This document shows, one piece after another, positions 14,501 through 27,410 of a stretch of 64,000 nt of DNA. The stretch spans positions 25,473,449 to 25,537,448 of the forward strand of contig NC_079491.1 of NCBI RefSeq assembly GCF_020520425.1, given 5' to 3'. The notes under the pieces were generated by a model. The model saw only the letters and a list, made by a program, of their open reading frames with translations, made no database searches and was not told the DNA's origin. This DNA is from Spinacia oleracea. Lineage: Eukaryota > Streptophyta > Magnoliopsida > Caryophyllales > Amaranthaceae. A program made the translations under genes and the position numbers. Position 1 is the stretch's first letter. The number at the start of each line of letters is the position of its first letter.

Positions 14501-15507
14501 TAATGCAGCAATCCGTGCTCCATTTCCCACTCGTAGGTCGACTTCACCCTTGCTTAACTTTCTACTTCTTCTTAGTCCCTGTGAATTGGAACATAAGTGT
14601 GAGCCACAACCTGTATCTAATACCCAAGAAGTTGAATTAGCAAGTATACAGTCTATAACAAAAATACCTGAAGATGGAACGACTGTTCCATTCTTCTGAT
14701 CTTCCTTTAGCTTCAAGCAATCTCTCTTCCAATGCCCCTTCTTCTTGCAGTAGAAGCATTCGGATTCAGAAGTGGGTTGACTGACCTTCCTCTTTTCAGA
14801 CTTGGCGCCAGTTTGCTTAGTTGGGCTGGCCTTGTTGCCACCTTTCTTAGCATTCCTCTTCTTTCCAGATTTCTTGAACTTACCCCCACGCACCATAAGC
14901 ACATCTTGCTTATCACTTTTGAGCGTCTTTTCAGCGGTCTTCAGCATACCGTGAAGCTCAGTGAGCGTTTTGTCCAGACTATTCATACTGTAGTTCTGTT
15001 TGAACTGATCATACCCGCTATGAAGATAATGGAGGATGGTGTCTATAGCTATTTCCTGAGAGAATTGTTGATCCAGCCGACTCATATTCTCAATGAGTCC
15101 AATCATTTTAAGAACATTTGGACTTACGGGCTCGCCTTTCTTAAGCTTGGTCTCAAGAATTTGCCTATGAGTCTCGAATCTTTCGACTCGAGCCAGATCT
15201 TGGAACATGTTCTTTAACTCACTGATGATCGTGAAAGCATCTGAGTTGATGAACGTTTTGTGCAGATCTGCACTCATTGTGGCGAGCATTAGACATTTCA
15301 CATCCTTGTTGGCATCAATCCAACGATTGAGGGCTGCCTGAGTGACCCCGTCGCCTGCGGCTTCGGGCATCGCCTCTTCTAGGACATACTCCCTTTCTTC
15401 CTGCATAAGAACTATTTGCAAGTTCTTTGCCAGTCAAGGAAGTTTTTCCCGTTCAACTTCTCCTTTTCGAGAATTGACCGAATGTTGAATGAATTGTTGT
15501 TTGCCAT
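11542..15507 (-). pseudogene. Ty1/copia gag-pol, inactivated
   Basis: Polyprotein of an LTR retrotransposon. The frame starts MANNNSFN at 15507. Domains in order: gag; a CCHC knuckle (CFYCKKKGHWKRDC); protease (WVLDTGCGSHLC); integrase with its HHCC region and the ELTPHGTPQWNGVSERRNR motif; reverse transcriptase (YVDDILL); RNase H (TEAEYIAAHEA and LYCDNNGAIA). Damage: a one-base deletion near 15432; a one-base insertion near 12960; in-frame stops TGA just after the YVDD motif (about 12505), TAA at 12202-12204 and TAA at 11668-11670. The frame then runs to TGA at 11542-11544. The copia domain order (integrase before RT) is clear. No protein can be made in one piece. Confidence 0.93.
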
Positions 15508-18120
15508 AATTAAAACTACAATTGAAAAGAATAAACAAATAAATAACCATTCACAGTTGCTCTTAATAAACTTAAATTCTAGCATACATGCATAATTCAA
15601 TGTTTATTAAGCATTTTATTCAAATTATGTGTTCCGGAAGGTGTGAATAAAATGATTCCAAGATCCTAAAATCCATTGAAGAATTAAGCACATTATGTAT
15701 TTAGACTCAATTCTAAAATCTTTTAGGTAAGCAAAAGCCTTTTGCTAATAGTCTAGAAACTATTCTTGGTTGATAGGTACGTCTAAGAACTTATTAAGTA
15801 AACCTATCGATTTTGCCACGACATAAAAGGACTCCTTACTTATATCGTTGAGTTTCACCAAAACTAACATGTACTCACAATTATTTGTGTACCTTACCCC
15901 TTTAGTATCGACAAGTAACACCTTACTATGGCGGAAAACTATTACTAAGATCGATATAAAGGATATCCAAGTAAGTGTTATTTTGGCATGGCACCTTTTA
16001 ACTCAATTTTTACGTTTGGAACTTAAGGCTCTTACTATGTTGGTTAGATTTTAAGTGAACTAAAATCCTTAATCATGCAACATAATCAAGCTTTGATCTC
16101 ATGCATATTTAAGACATATTTAAAGCAATAAATAACTTAAAGCATGCATAAGATAAATGTGATCTAGTATGGTCCGACTTCATCTTGAAGCTTCAACTTC
16201 AAAGTTCGTCTTGAAAATCTCCGTGGGAGGCGCCATTTTATTCAAATAGGATAAGCTATAATTAAAACTAATTACAACTATTTGATGGTACGCAGACCAT
16301 ATTTGAATTGAAAAACAAATTTGGTGCTTTAGACCAATTACATTCAAATTAATGGTGCACAGACCATATTTTCTATCCTATTTGGGCCATACTAGTCACT
16401 TCATAACCTGCAAAACAGTACATATACAATATATACCATTCGCCCATTCATTATCATGAATGGCCCACATAATTGGTTAGTTAAAAACACATTGTATGCA
16501 TCACATAAACATTTGCAGCAATTAATCAAGGGCACCAATAATCTACAAATTATTCAGTCCTTATTAATTCTAATCAAGCTGTTTTAACCTTAAGGATTTG
16601 TAGACCTAATCAAGAGTTTATGACTAAAAGGGCTCCCACTTAAACCAATAAATTCATATGCTTTACTAATTTTAAACATAAAAATGTATTTCTAGTCTAA
16701 CCGGAAACATACAAATTTAATTAAAATTTAAAGCTCATATAAATTTATAATTGAATACACATATTTAATTTATTTTCAGTCGTATTTAAATTAATTCATG
16801 ATTTTAATTTTAGTAAAATAATTAGAATAAATGAAATTTATTATAATTATAATATTCAAAATTAAAATCCAAGAAAACAATTTAAATTATTAATTTTAAA
16901 ATTAATTAAAATTACATAAACTGAAAATTTCAAATTAAAATTTTAAAACGATCTAATCGTAACACAAGGTACGCAACATCACCACGCAACGCACAGCCAT
17001 AGGCCACATGCACGCAGCCATCGCTGGCCATGTGCGCGCAGCCTATGTGCTGCGTCGCATCCATCGCTGCACACCATCGCAAGGCGCCTCGAGGTACGCT
17101 TGGCCTCTGGCTCGCTGCGCGCGCCTGCCCTCGACGCACGCGAGCTTGCGCTCGCTGCTGGAGGCTTCGCACGTTGCGCGAGGCAGTTGCGTCGTGGCGC
17201 AGCTCGCCTGCTGCCCACACGCGACTGTCGCTGCCTTGCTCTCGCCCTTGCCCACTCGCCCATCGCACATAGCACACGACACAAGGCAGGGCTGCTGCCT
17301 TGTGCTCGTGCACCATAGCCTTGCTCGCTGCATTCGTACCGCATGGGCGACGAGCTTCCTTGCTCGTCGTCGCATGCCCGCACTATACAACACCCCTTAA
17401 GGGTAACACGTAGAGTCCATTGCTTTGTGCGTGCAAGTTATATGAGCGAATCGCATAAAAATTAAAAATTTTATTTTCAAAATTAATGACAAATTAATAA
17501 ATCATATTAATTTCATAATTTTAGGGCGAAAAATCGAAAATTTATTAATTAATTGATTTCTGATTAACATGGATTCAAGTCTAGGTCATAAAAATTTAAA
17601 ATTTAACTTAAAGTTACAATTTTTATGGTGGTTTTTAATCATAGGTATCTAATTAAATTATTAATTAATTATGAAAATCAAATTAATTCTAAATTATTCC
17701 AATTTTCAATAAATTAATCATAATTACAAATTAGATTGCTTAATTAACAACGCTAGGCATTCAAACTTGTTAAACATATACAGTAGGTCAATAAAAAATT
17801 CAAGATTTATCAACAAGAATCGCAAATATTTAATTTAACATCTTAAATTTACAAACTTTTGCGTTCGAAAAACTAAAACCTCCGAAAAGTCATAGTTAGG
17901 CTTCGAATTTGGGAATTCCGGGTTTCGGCGGAATTGACACCAAAATCACTCGATTTGGTTGAGTAACGAATATTCTGCCGAAAAACTGCGTACATATAAT
18001 TAAATAAACGCAATTTGCAATTAATTAACAATTACGAAAATTAATCACCCCCTTTTAATTCCTTGCAAATTTGTATAATTTAACCACGTTCATGCAATTT
18101 AGATTATGAAAATAATAAGA
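15508..18120 (-). other. Long 5' leader of copia element
   Basis: 2.6 kb between the primer binding site and gag, AT-rich except for a GC-rich island at about 16960-17400. No recognisable coding sequence. Its length is unusual for copia, so part may be unrelated inserted DNA, but I see no element termini. Confidence 0.5.
16960..17400. other. GC-rich island inside the copia leader
   Basis: Strong switch to GC-rich sequence made of repeated GCTCGC-, GCACGC- and GCCTTG-like words. Several frames on both strands stay open for 70-130 codons, but their products are low-complexity Ala/Arg/Cys-rich and overlap one another, so I call none of them a gene. The origin is unknown. Confidence 0.6.
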
Positions 18121-18134
18121 GGCTCGTGATACCA
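18121..18134 (-). other. Primer binding site of copia element (tRNA-iMet)
   Basis: On the minus strand TGGTATCACGAGCC, close to the standard plant TGGTATCAGAGC complementary to initiator Met tRNA. The 5' LTR that should adjoin it is absent; CACTA-like DNA follows instead. Confidence 0.75.
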
Positions 18135-19194
18135 CTGAAACAGTCGGAACATTACCGACTAACAATATAATGTAGTCGGTAATTTACAGACTAACTTAGT
18201 AGTCAGAAAATTACCGACTACTTTTTTAGTCGGTAATTTTCCGACTACTTTGTTAGTCGGTAATTTTCCGACTAAAAAGTAGTTGGTAATGATATTTTTA
18301 AAAATTAAAAAAAAAACCAATTTGACAATCTTCAATTTCCAACCGAACAAAAATGCAAATATTTTAATCAAAACAAAATGTAACCAATTTTCATATTATT
18401 AATCCACAAAAGAAATAAAACCCAGACTTTTATATCATCAAGAGTTATTACAAATTATACCAACAACTTATAATACTTGATAACAATACTTGTACCAACA
18501 ACTTAGATCTAATAATAATAAAAAATTATAATATTTAATCTAATCTAAAACAAAAATTTACAAGACAAGATTTTGATAGAGCTCCTCACTTCAAAGATTT
18601 TCTTGAGATCTTCTATCTCCTAAAACCACATATAAAAAATAAAATTCAAAAATATCAAATTAAAAAACGAAAATTAAATAAGATAAACGAAATCAAAATT
18701 AAAAAACGAAAATCAGATTAAAAACGAAAATTTGAAATTTATATCATTTTTGAGGCATGTGAAGCTGATGTTTGGTGAAACAGTATTCTATAAATTATAA
18801 TGCAGAATTTTATATTGCAAAACCATAAATTATATTGCAGAATCAGGAATTATATTGCAGATTTTTTTAAAAAAAAAAAAAAAAAACTCAAAGGTTGTTG
18901 TTGTTTGCAACAAGAGCAACCTATGTGAAGCTTATAAGTTGCGATGGTTGCAAACAAGCGCAATCTTTAATAGGCTCAAAGGTTGCGCTTGTTTGCAACC
19001 ATCACAACTTATAAGCTTCACATAAGTTGCGCTGGTTGCAAACAAGCGCAACTTTTGAGCTTATAGGTTGCGCTTGTCCAGCGCAACTTTTGTAAATTTC
19101 ACAAATGTGGCCATGCTATATGATGCCCTTATAATTAAAGCACCACATATAAGCCTATTTCAAGCCCCACCTTTGATGTTTTTTTCTACTAGTG
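18135..19194. mobile_element. CACTA-type element terminus and subterminal repeats
   Basis: The right end reads TTTTTCTACTAGTG, the complement of CACTAGTAGAAAAA, a CACTA-superfamily terminus. Inward lie inverted copies of GTTGCGCTTGTTTGCAAC (18880-19085). The left portion (18137-18290) has at least six copies of AGTCGGTAATTTTCCGACTA-like units. No transposase is seen, and the left terminus is not confirmed (the first bases CACTGAAACAG are only CACTA-like). It may be two fused pieces. Confidence 0.5.
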
Positions 19195-19195
19195 G

Positions 19196-19356
19196 TAACA
19201 AATATCTTTTACAACGGATTAACGACGGAATTTTTCATTAATGACGCCCCCTTTTATGACGGGTTCGCGATAGGAAATTCCTTCATTAATTAATCAACGA
19301 TTATTGGTCTTTAATGATGGAATTTCCCGTCGATAATGGTATAATTTTGTGTAGTG
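19196..19356. mobile_element. 5'-truncated CACTA MITE
   Basis: Related to the right 60% of the complete MITE at 29130-29398 (shared AAATATCTTTTACAACGG-like stretch, terminal TTTTGTGTAGTG). The left part is missing and directly abuts the CACTA terminus at 19194. Confidence 0.65.
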
Positions 19357-19534
19357 TATATATAAAATATATCAACTTAAATTATTTTTAAATGCCCTTA
19401 ACTCATATCGTACCTGGCCAACTTAAATTACGGAGTACTTCCTCCATTTCTATATAGTTGCAACACTTCCCTAAAAAATGTCACAATAGTTACAACACAC
19501 CTAAAATGAAAACATTTTTTGCCAAAAGTTACAA

Positions 19535-19615
19535 TCTATATATTATACTAAAAGAGAGGAAATCAATGTGGTGATGACAAATGTCACTCATTGATTGGCC
19601 TCTCTTTTAATATAA
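19535..19615 (+). repeat. Helitron-like 5' terminus on the plus strand
   Basis: Begins TCTATATATTATACTAAAAG and contains a foldback (AAATCAATGTGGTGATGACA with its loose complement). It is an inverted copy of 5660-5734. No convincing 3' end follows; the hairpin CCGTGTATGCACGG near 20224 is a weak candidate in the other orientation. Confidence 0.4.
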
Positions 19616-21139
19616 ATAAATTAAATTTAAAATAAAAATAAAGGATCTAATAACATAAATAAATATACATCACATATGTTCACTGCTATGCGTGATAATT
19701 ACTTCCAAAAATAGTTTGATTACATGCTTAATTATATTAGGTTCAAATTAATACATGCATAATCTTTCGCTTGTAATTTTAGATGTTATAATATCATTAT
19801 AATATCATAAAATTTGATGAATTTTATATTAGGGCATGATATTGATATTAAACTACTGTATAGTGGTTGTAAATGTGTGTGGTGCGTCTATGTTTGGTGT
19901 AGGGATTTTCATAAAGTGCATGTCAAGCTGCAATTATACTAGACAATTAAACATGTCATTGGTACTTTAGAAATTTATAGTAAAGCAAATTTTAAATAGT
20001 GCATATCTAACTGTGTCAAAATATCTTGGGATATACTTATTTCAGTAAAAATTTCTCCAAAAGTAAATCTGAGTATGCGTGAGAATTGAGAATGGAAAAA
20101 TATAAAACTCTATAATGCTACAATTTAGTCTGCAACTATGGAATCATAATAAAAAATATACATACTTTTATGCATAGGCTAAATATAAAGCTCTAACTTT
20201 ACTAAAATTAGATCAGGTCCCGTGTATGCACGGATATTTAAACTATTTAACTACTTTTTTTAGTAATATATTTCACTGAAATATTTATTTACCAAGAAAT
20301 CTTGAAGATACTAATTTATAATCATCTAATACGAACGATTTGACTAAAATATTAAAAAAAAAAAATCATTTTTAGCAAATTATTATTAAGTGTCATATAG
20401 TATTTCCATTATATACAAAAGAATATATTTTTTCCATGTATAAATGGTAAATAAAAAGGGATAGAAAATAAATGGCAAAGATTTATTAGGATAAAAGTTT
20501 TTGGCAGGAAAATTTCACACCGGAAAGTGACGTAGTCACTCCTAAATCCTAATGTACGTCTATTTTAAAATTTTAGTATAATGTAATAGAATAGATAGAT
20601 TTAGGAATTACTATGAAATCATAATTAAAAATATATCGACTTTTGCTATTCTCACGCTAACACAACCCTATAGGATACAACAATGGAAACACAAAACAAA
20701 AAAATATAGGACTGCAATTCGTTACACCATTTGGTGTTACTCCTGATAGTTAATTAGTTAGTTTTCTTTTTCACTTGTATCTTTATCCTATATCAAAAAA
20801 AAAAAAAATGGAAACACAATTATTGGATATTCACTTTGCTGGAATTTGACGTGCGAATTTGAATCACCACTTTTACAATTGAAACACAATTACTGAATAT
20901 TCACTTTACTCGGAATTAGACGTGCAAATCACAATTTGAACTTTATATTAAGTTTTATTTAAATGTAGATGAATAAGATTGTGGATATATCTTATAAGGG
21001 TTTATATCCTATTTGGGGGTGGTAGGGGAAAATTGATTTTGAAATTTCTAAGTTTATAATGGTTGTATCTTATACAGTTATACTACGTAGTAAAGGTTTG
21101 TTGTTATATTTTATTTTATAATCTTTATCTATCTATCTA
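19616..21139. other. AT-rich intergenic DNA
   Basis: No gene recognised. It contains an imperfect 64-bp tandem duplication (20812-20938) and short poly-A runs. Confidence 0.5.
20812..20938 (+). repeat. Imperfect 64-bp tandem duplication
   Basis: GAAACACAATTATTGGATAT at 20812 and its counterpart GAAACACAATTACTGAATAT about 65 bp later, with similarity through the following GACGTGC. Confidence 0.7.
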
Positions 21140-23894
21140 TCTATATAATATACTAAAAGAGAGAAAATCAATGTTTTAAGTTCGGATATACTAATAACAT
21201 ATTATATGAATCCTTACTCATAATATACTAATAATAAGTGGTATTGGAATAGAGTATGAGATTGTTGTGAAAAAAATGCTAACAATTGATCGATAATGGC
21301 TAATTAATGGCAAATGCATTATTTCATAGTTCTAATATTAAAAATGTTAATTGTTGATCGACAATGGCTAATTCTTGGAATGTCCTGTGTATACACCAAG
21401 ATTATTAACTAAAAAATATACTAAGAATCCACTTCAATATCACAATAATATATTTACAATATGACAATAATATGTTTAAAATAATAATAAAAAAATTAAC
21501 TAGGTTGACCAAAACATCTTTTTAATTATTTAAAATATTTTAACATCTCTTAGCATGCATTAAAATATTGAACTTAAATTTACTAATGACCAATTGCATG
21601 TATTGTCCATTTTAATTTAAAATATGTGTGTTATATTGACTGTGGATATGTATAACGAATATTTACCTTTGCTTTAATATTCGAAGAAGAATTTATCAAT
21701 GTTGTGTAAAATATGCTCATTGAATAAAAATTTGTTTAACAACTTTGTATTTTTTCTTTCTCGGATTTTAAATTTCGACGTATCCTTTTATTTAATAGTT
21801 CCTAAATCTTTCAAATGAAAAACAATTTTAAGAATTTTATAGTTTCATTTTATATTATTAGTTTATTTGTATTTGATTATTTGATGGGTAATATATTTGC
21901 CTTTATTTTACATTATAATCTAATGAAAAATCTTTGCGCACAGTTTTGGATAACGAAATTTATGTGGAGCTATATCGCTCTCTGATTTGTCGCTCTTATA
22001 CTTGATTCTATAAAAGAAATTTCTCTATCTCCCAGCATGCCTATTTTTTCTATTAAATTATAATATATAAGCTTACAATAACTTATCGCATCTAACTCCG
22101 TGAAAAGACTATTGCAATGATTAAATTTGGACGGATAGATTATATATTATAATTTTTTGTTTATTTACTCAATTATTATAATAAGACATTGGCTTTGTAG
22201 AAAACTTTATAGTAGAATTTTAAAATTAAAAACTCTCTTACCAAAAAAAAAATGTTAGTCCAGGGGTGGGTGTGAGGTGTGTGTGGATACACAGGTCAGT
22301 GATAGATCGAGGATGAGTTATATTTTTTACCCTTTAATAAGGAGATTGACAGGGGTGAGTATTTTTGCTATTGTGAGTGACAGGGATATGGATGAGAATT
22401 ATAGACGAGTACAAGTACGGATACACCGACCAACCTCAAAATCATGACAGATGAATAAAGGAAATAGTGAGTAGGTGTTAAGTGATCGGGTAATGATGTA
22501 AATATAAAATGATTAAATAGGTGTGACTATCGAAGTGAAAGGTGGATGAGAAACACTATGATTGACACATGTGTTGAATAGATGAAAATAATTTTGTTTA
22601 TGTACCCTTATTTGTTTTTCGTTTTTTAATAAATAAGACACCAAATGGGGTAATAAAAAATTTATCCATCATTAATTTTAATTTGGGAATATCTATAAGG
22701 TATATGTGTCCAAAGTATTGTGTGATCAGACAATCAAATTGTGAAAAGAGTTTTAAAATAAAAAACTCTCTTACCAAAAGAATATTGTTGAGTCCAGCCG
22801 TCTACGGCAAGGTTTGACACATGTAATGAATGAGGATGAAAATAATTGTGTTTAGGTACCCTTATTTGTTTTCTATTTGTAATAAACAACACACCAAATG
22901 GGACAAAAACAAATTTATCCATCATTAGTTTTAATTAGGAGAATATCTTTAAGTTATATGTGTCCAAAGTATAATCTAATCAGACAACCAAGTTGTCAAA
23001 TACTCTAGAATAGAGTTTTAAAATTAAAAAATCTCTTACCAGAAAATATTGTTGGGTCCATCCTTTTAGGGCTAGGTTTGACACATGTGATGAGTGAGAA
23101 TGAAAATAATTTTGTCTATGTATCTTTATTTGTTTCTTGTTTTTAATAAATAAGACACTGAATGGGGCAATAACAAATTTATCCATAATTAGCTTTAATT
23201 AGGAAAATATTTATAAGTTACATGTGTCAAAAGTATAACGTAATCAGACAAACAAATTGTCACATACTCTTAAAGTTTTAAAAGTCAAAACTTTGTTATC
23301 AAAAAATAATGTCAAGATCAGTTGTCTAGGGCTTGGTTTGAGGCGGGTGTGGATACACGGACGGGTGATGAAGCAGAGTTAATTTTATTTTCCGCCCGCG
23401 AGACGGGGATTAGGACGGAGATGAGTATCATACCTATCGTGGTGACGAGTATGGGGATGAAAATTTTAGGCAGGTACAGGTGTTGAGAGACCAACCCACC
23501 CCGCTTCAAAGTTATCTCTAGCTGAACAAGGTATATGGTGGAGTGGGTATTAAATGATCGGCTAATGATGTAAATGGTAGGGGAGTATTAAGTGGGTATG
23601 ACTATCGAAGTAAAGAGCGGATGGGAATAAATTTATGTTTGACATGGGTTAAAGGGGAAAAGCATAAATTTATCTATGAAGCCTTATTATTTTTTTTATT
23701 TTTTTTTGAGTTTGTTAAATAAATAAGACAAGAAATGAGGCAATAACAAATCTATTCATCATTAGTTTCAATAATAATATTATCTATAAGCTCTATTTTG
23801 ATGATAATTGCCTATAACTATAGTTTAGTAAAGTTTAGATATGCAAATTCAATATTCATATCATAAATCGTGCATCGCACGGGTACTATACTAG
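21140..23894 (+). mobile_element. Helitron-like non-autonomous element
   Basis: Starts TCTATATAATATACTAAAAG after an A and ends with a short hairpin (CGTGCATCGCACG) followed after a few bases by CTAG before a T. This is the A|TC...CTAG|T arrangement of Helitrons, which leave no target duplication. No Rep/helicase is present. Related, degraded, oppositely oriented copies lie at 2127-4020. Internal repeats occupy 22560-23290 and a segment near 22263 recurs near 23331. Confidence 0.5.
22560..23290 (+). repeat. Three ~245-bp units inside the Helitron-like element
   Basis: Each unit carries an ACACATGTG...GAAAATAATTTTGT segment, AATAAGACACCAAATGGGG-like sequence and AAATTTATCCATCATTAG, at about 22625, 22875 and 23145. 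A fourth, more distant copy lies near 23720. Confidence 0.7.
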
Positions 23895-23992
23895 TTTTAC
23901 ACCTAAGATGAAGTAAATAATTTGACTATAGTGGTTATGGCTCAACTCAAGTACCACTTTCTTAAATACCGTGTAGAGGGGTATGTTGCAAC

Positions 23993-25625
23993 TAGGGCTG
24001 GCAATTGGTCGGGTTGGGTCGAAATCAGGTCGACATGTTTATAAACGGGTTGAAATTTTCTCAACCTGAACCCAACCTGTTTAGGTAAACGGGTTGAAAT
24101 TTTCAACCCAACCCAGCCTGAAAATGAACGGGTCAACCTGATTTCAACCTGCTGACCTATTTACTAATTTTTTTAACACAACCTGCTAATTGTTTAAGAC
24201 AATCTGCTTAATATCTCAATCTGTCAAAGGGGCAATATTTTCCATATAATTAATGCCCTGTCATAGGTCACAAGGCTTAACTTTATGCATCACGTACCAA
24301 ATCTGATTAAAGTTTAACACATAACTAAACCAAATCCGACATAAAACTAAATTCAAACTTAATTCCATTTTCACAACGATCCAGGAAATCGAAATCAGCC
24401 CAAACATCGGAAGTGAGCTTCCTTTGGTGCTTCAATTCTCCATCACCCTCTTTCGTTGGCATCGACATACAAGTTGGTGTTGTTTTTCCCGATTCTGGTT
24501 CTTCATCGTCAGAGCGGTCTACAAAGTTTTGAAAGTTTTCTACTGTAAAATAAACAAAAAATGAAACATAAGCAATAGATCACGGGAATGAAACCAAAAA
24601 TGAAACATAAGTAATAAATCACAAAAAATGAAACATAAGTAATAAATCACCAAAAATTCGTCCTCTTTGTTCTGTAAACCTTGAAAAAATCACAGAATAT
24701 TGCAAAACCAAAAAGTCCAAAACTCTAAACCCCAACTCATTCTGTTCGGTTATTTAATCCAAAACTAAGCACAAATTAACTCATTCAGCCTTATCTTTAA
24801 TGAAGCACAGATTAAGAAGTAATTGTACCTAAACAAATGATTGTACCTAAATAATTGTACTAATTTGCGAGACCCTTTTAATTTGACATTGTTTAATTCG
24901 TAAGAAGTAATTGTGCATATAAGCAATTAAATCATTCAGCCTTAACTAATGATTGTACCTAAATAATTGTTTAGGTACAATTACTTTAAAGAAGCAAAAA
25001 TCACTGTAAGTTATTAGTTTATTACTCTAAAAATTAAATAAATTTTTTTAAAAACACATACTTGAATGGAGACCGACTAACGAGCGGTGGCCGGTGGGTG
25101 AGTCAATGAGTGGAGACCAATCGGTGAGTGAGCGACGCTGTCTGAGAGTGAGATTAGGGTTTTCACTTTTCAGTTTTTAGAGTGAGAGAGTAAGAGATTA
25201 AGAGAGTGAGAGGCTGAGAGGAAATCACGAGAGATGTGAGTGAGTGAGAGTTCTAGAATCTAGGGTTTTGAGGTTTTCCCTTATATATGGTTTTCCCTTA
25301 AAGTCTAAAGCTCAACCAAATATAGCCCAAAAACAATTTAAGATGTTCACTTGTTCAGTAATATATTTTTTTTACTTTTAAACAGGTTGTGGGTTGGGCT
25401 AAGCGGGTTGGCAGGTTGGCGGGTTGACCTGTGATCCAATTATTAAACGGGTTAGGCGGGTTGCTTTCGGGTTGAGGTTTTTAACCTGACCCAACCCATT
25501 TAATAAACGGGTTGGCTTGGGTTGATCTGTTTAACTAAACGGGTTGAAAAATCTTGACCCAACTCTTTAATAACGGATTGGGTTCGGGTCGGGTTGGTGG
25601 GTTGGATCAGCTTTTGCCAGCTCTA
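23993..25625. mobile_element. hAT element, internally deleted
   Basis: Ends TAGGGCTGGCAA and TTGCCAGCTCTA are inverted repeats. Flanks GTTGCAAC (23985-23992) and ATTACAAC (25626-25633) match at six of eight bases, both changes being G/A. An 8-bp duplication with TAGGG-type ends fits hAT. Both subterminal zones are full of GGGTTGGGT / AACCCAACCC words. A transposase remnant lies inside. Confidence 0.8.
24361..24534 (-). pseudogene. hAT transposase N-terminal remnant
   Basis: The minus strand reads acidic residues (DDEEPESGK), then RKLTSDVWADFDFLD. This is like the start of hAT transposases just before the BED zinc finger (KTSDVWxxFxxl). The rest of the transposase is missing. The match is by motif memory only. 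Confidence 0.5.
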
Positions 25626-25811
25626 ATTACAACAATAAAGAATCAGAGGAAGTTCAGTAAATATATGTCAGACAGCATTAGGAGAATAACTATGATATAC
25701 AAACTTGTAAGGTGTTTTTCCAAGAACATGCAAATACTTGCCACATCAATATTTCTCAAATGTGGGGCATCGCCCATTCACCCGTGGGCCGTGGAATTGA
25801 TCACTACTCAC

Positions 25812-26672
25812 TAGAGCTGTCAAAAACTGACCCGATCTGAGAAACCGATCTGAACCGACCTGTATTTTTAAGGATCCGGATCCGACCCGAGACCCGAAAT
25901 TTTGTTAAAATAGGAAACCCGTAACCCGACCGTATCCAACCCGTTAAAACCGATGACCGATTTCGACCCGTTAATGCATGACCCGGACCCGAACCTAATA
26001 CCCGACCGAAATATAACCGATAACAAAACTGAGTCAGTTTACCCGACCGAAAAATGACCCGAACCCGATTCAACACCCGACCCGATGTCAACCCGAAACC
26101 GATTATAACCCGATGAAACCTGTTATTGACTAAATTCGCGACAACCCGTTATCCGAATTTACGCGACCTGTTGACAACCCGGTTTGTCATTGACCTAACT
26201 AAATAATAACTTAAATCAAGTTAATATATTTTTTATAATTACCTAATCTTGAACAAGTGAAAAGCGTTAAACCAAATTTAACTAAATTTATAAAAGTTAA
26301 TTATAAGCTTAAAACTTGACTAATTCTGATAGCTATCGACCCGGTCTTAACCCGTGTTCTATAGTGACCCCGACCTGAATTTTAACCAACCCGGTAATTA
26401 TCCGATTCGAACTTGACCCGACTCGTTAAGACCGAACCCGTAATTGTACCCGATTAGAAAAAGACCCGACCCGAACTCGAACCGAACCCGACCTATACCT
26501 AAATGAAAAAATAACCCGACATGACCCGACAAATTTTCAACCTGACCGAACCCGACTGAACCCGACCTGTACCCGGTGATAAAATGACCCAACACGACCC
26601 GACCAGATTATGACCCGAGACCCGAGATGACCAGACCCAGACCCGACTCGAGTAACCGTTTTGACAGCTCTA
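25812..26672. mobile_element. hAT-type MITE, copy 1 (upstream of PRX-B)
   Basis: 861 bp with perfect 14-bp inverted ends TAGAGCTGTCAAAA...TTTTGACAGCTCTA. The 8-bp flanks CTACTCAC (25804-25811) and CTATTCAC (26673-26680) differ at one base. Rich in GACCCG words. It ends 270 bp before the PRX-B start codon and is the inverted partner of the copy in PRX-B intron 1. Confidence 0.9.
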
Positions 26673-26888
26673 CTATTCACTAGATCACTTCTACAAATGG
26701 TTAACGCAACTTGGATGCATTTATTGCAAACCTAACATATTGATTAAATCTTGACCAGAATAATTCGTAATTGGATGCTTCATTTGTACTACGTACGTAG
26801 TTTACAGGCGATCACATACATATACATATACCCATTCGATCTCATTCCAAATCAAGCTAAAAAAAATCACAATCTTAACACTCGTTAA

Positions 26889-27233
<345 letters not shown>

Positions 27234-27410
27234 TAATTTCCTCTCATCTTACATATTAGTTAAGTTTATAGTCGATTGCCTCGATTATTTCAAGCATGCA
27301 ATTTCTATATATAGTCTATTAAGAAAAACTTGCTTGTCCAAAGGTCATCCAGCTGTAGTGCATGTTTTATGTTTAATACTTGTAGTACTTGGAAGCAGGC
27401 CGGGCCAAAT

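Noticed and set aside
16930..17400. Overlapping open frames of 70-130 codons on both strands
   Set aside because: They arise because the GC-rich island lacks stop codons; the products are low-complexity and mutually overlapping.
20200..20260. Hairpin CCGTGTATGCACGG as a Helitron 3' end for the start at 19535
   Set aside because: No CTAG terminus follows in that orientation; in the reverse orientation the terminus is only CTAA-like.
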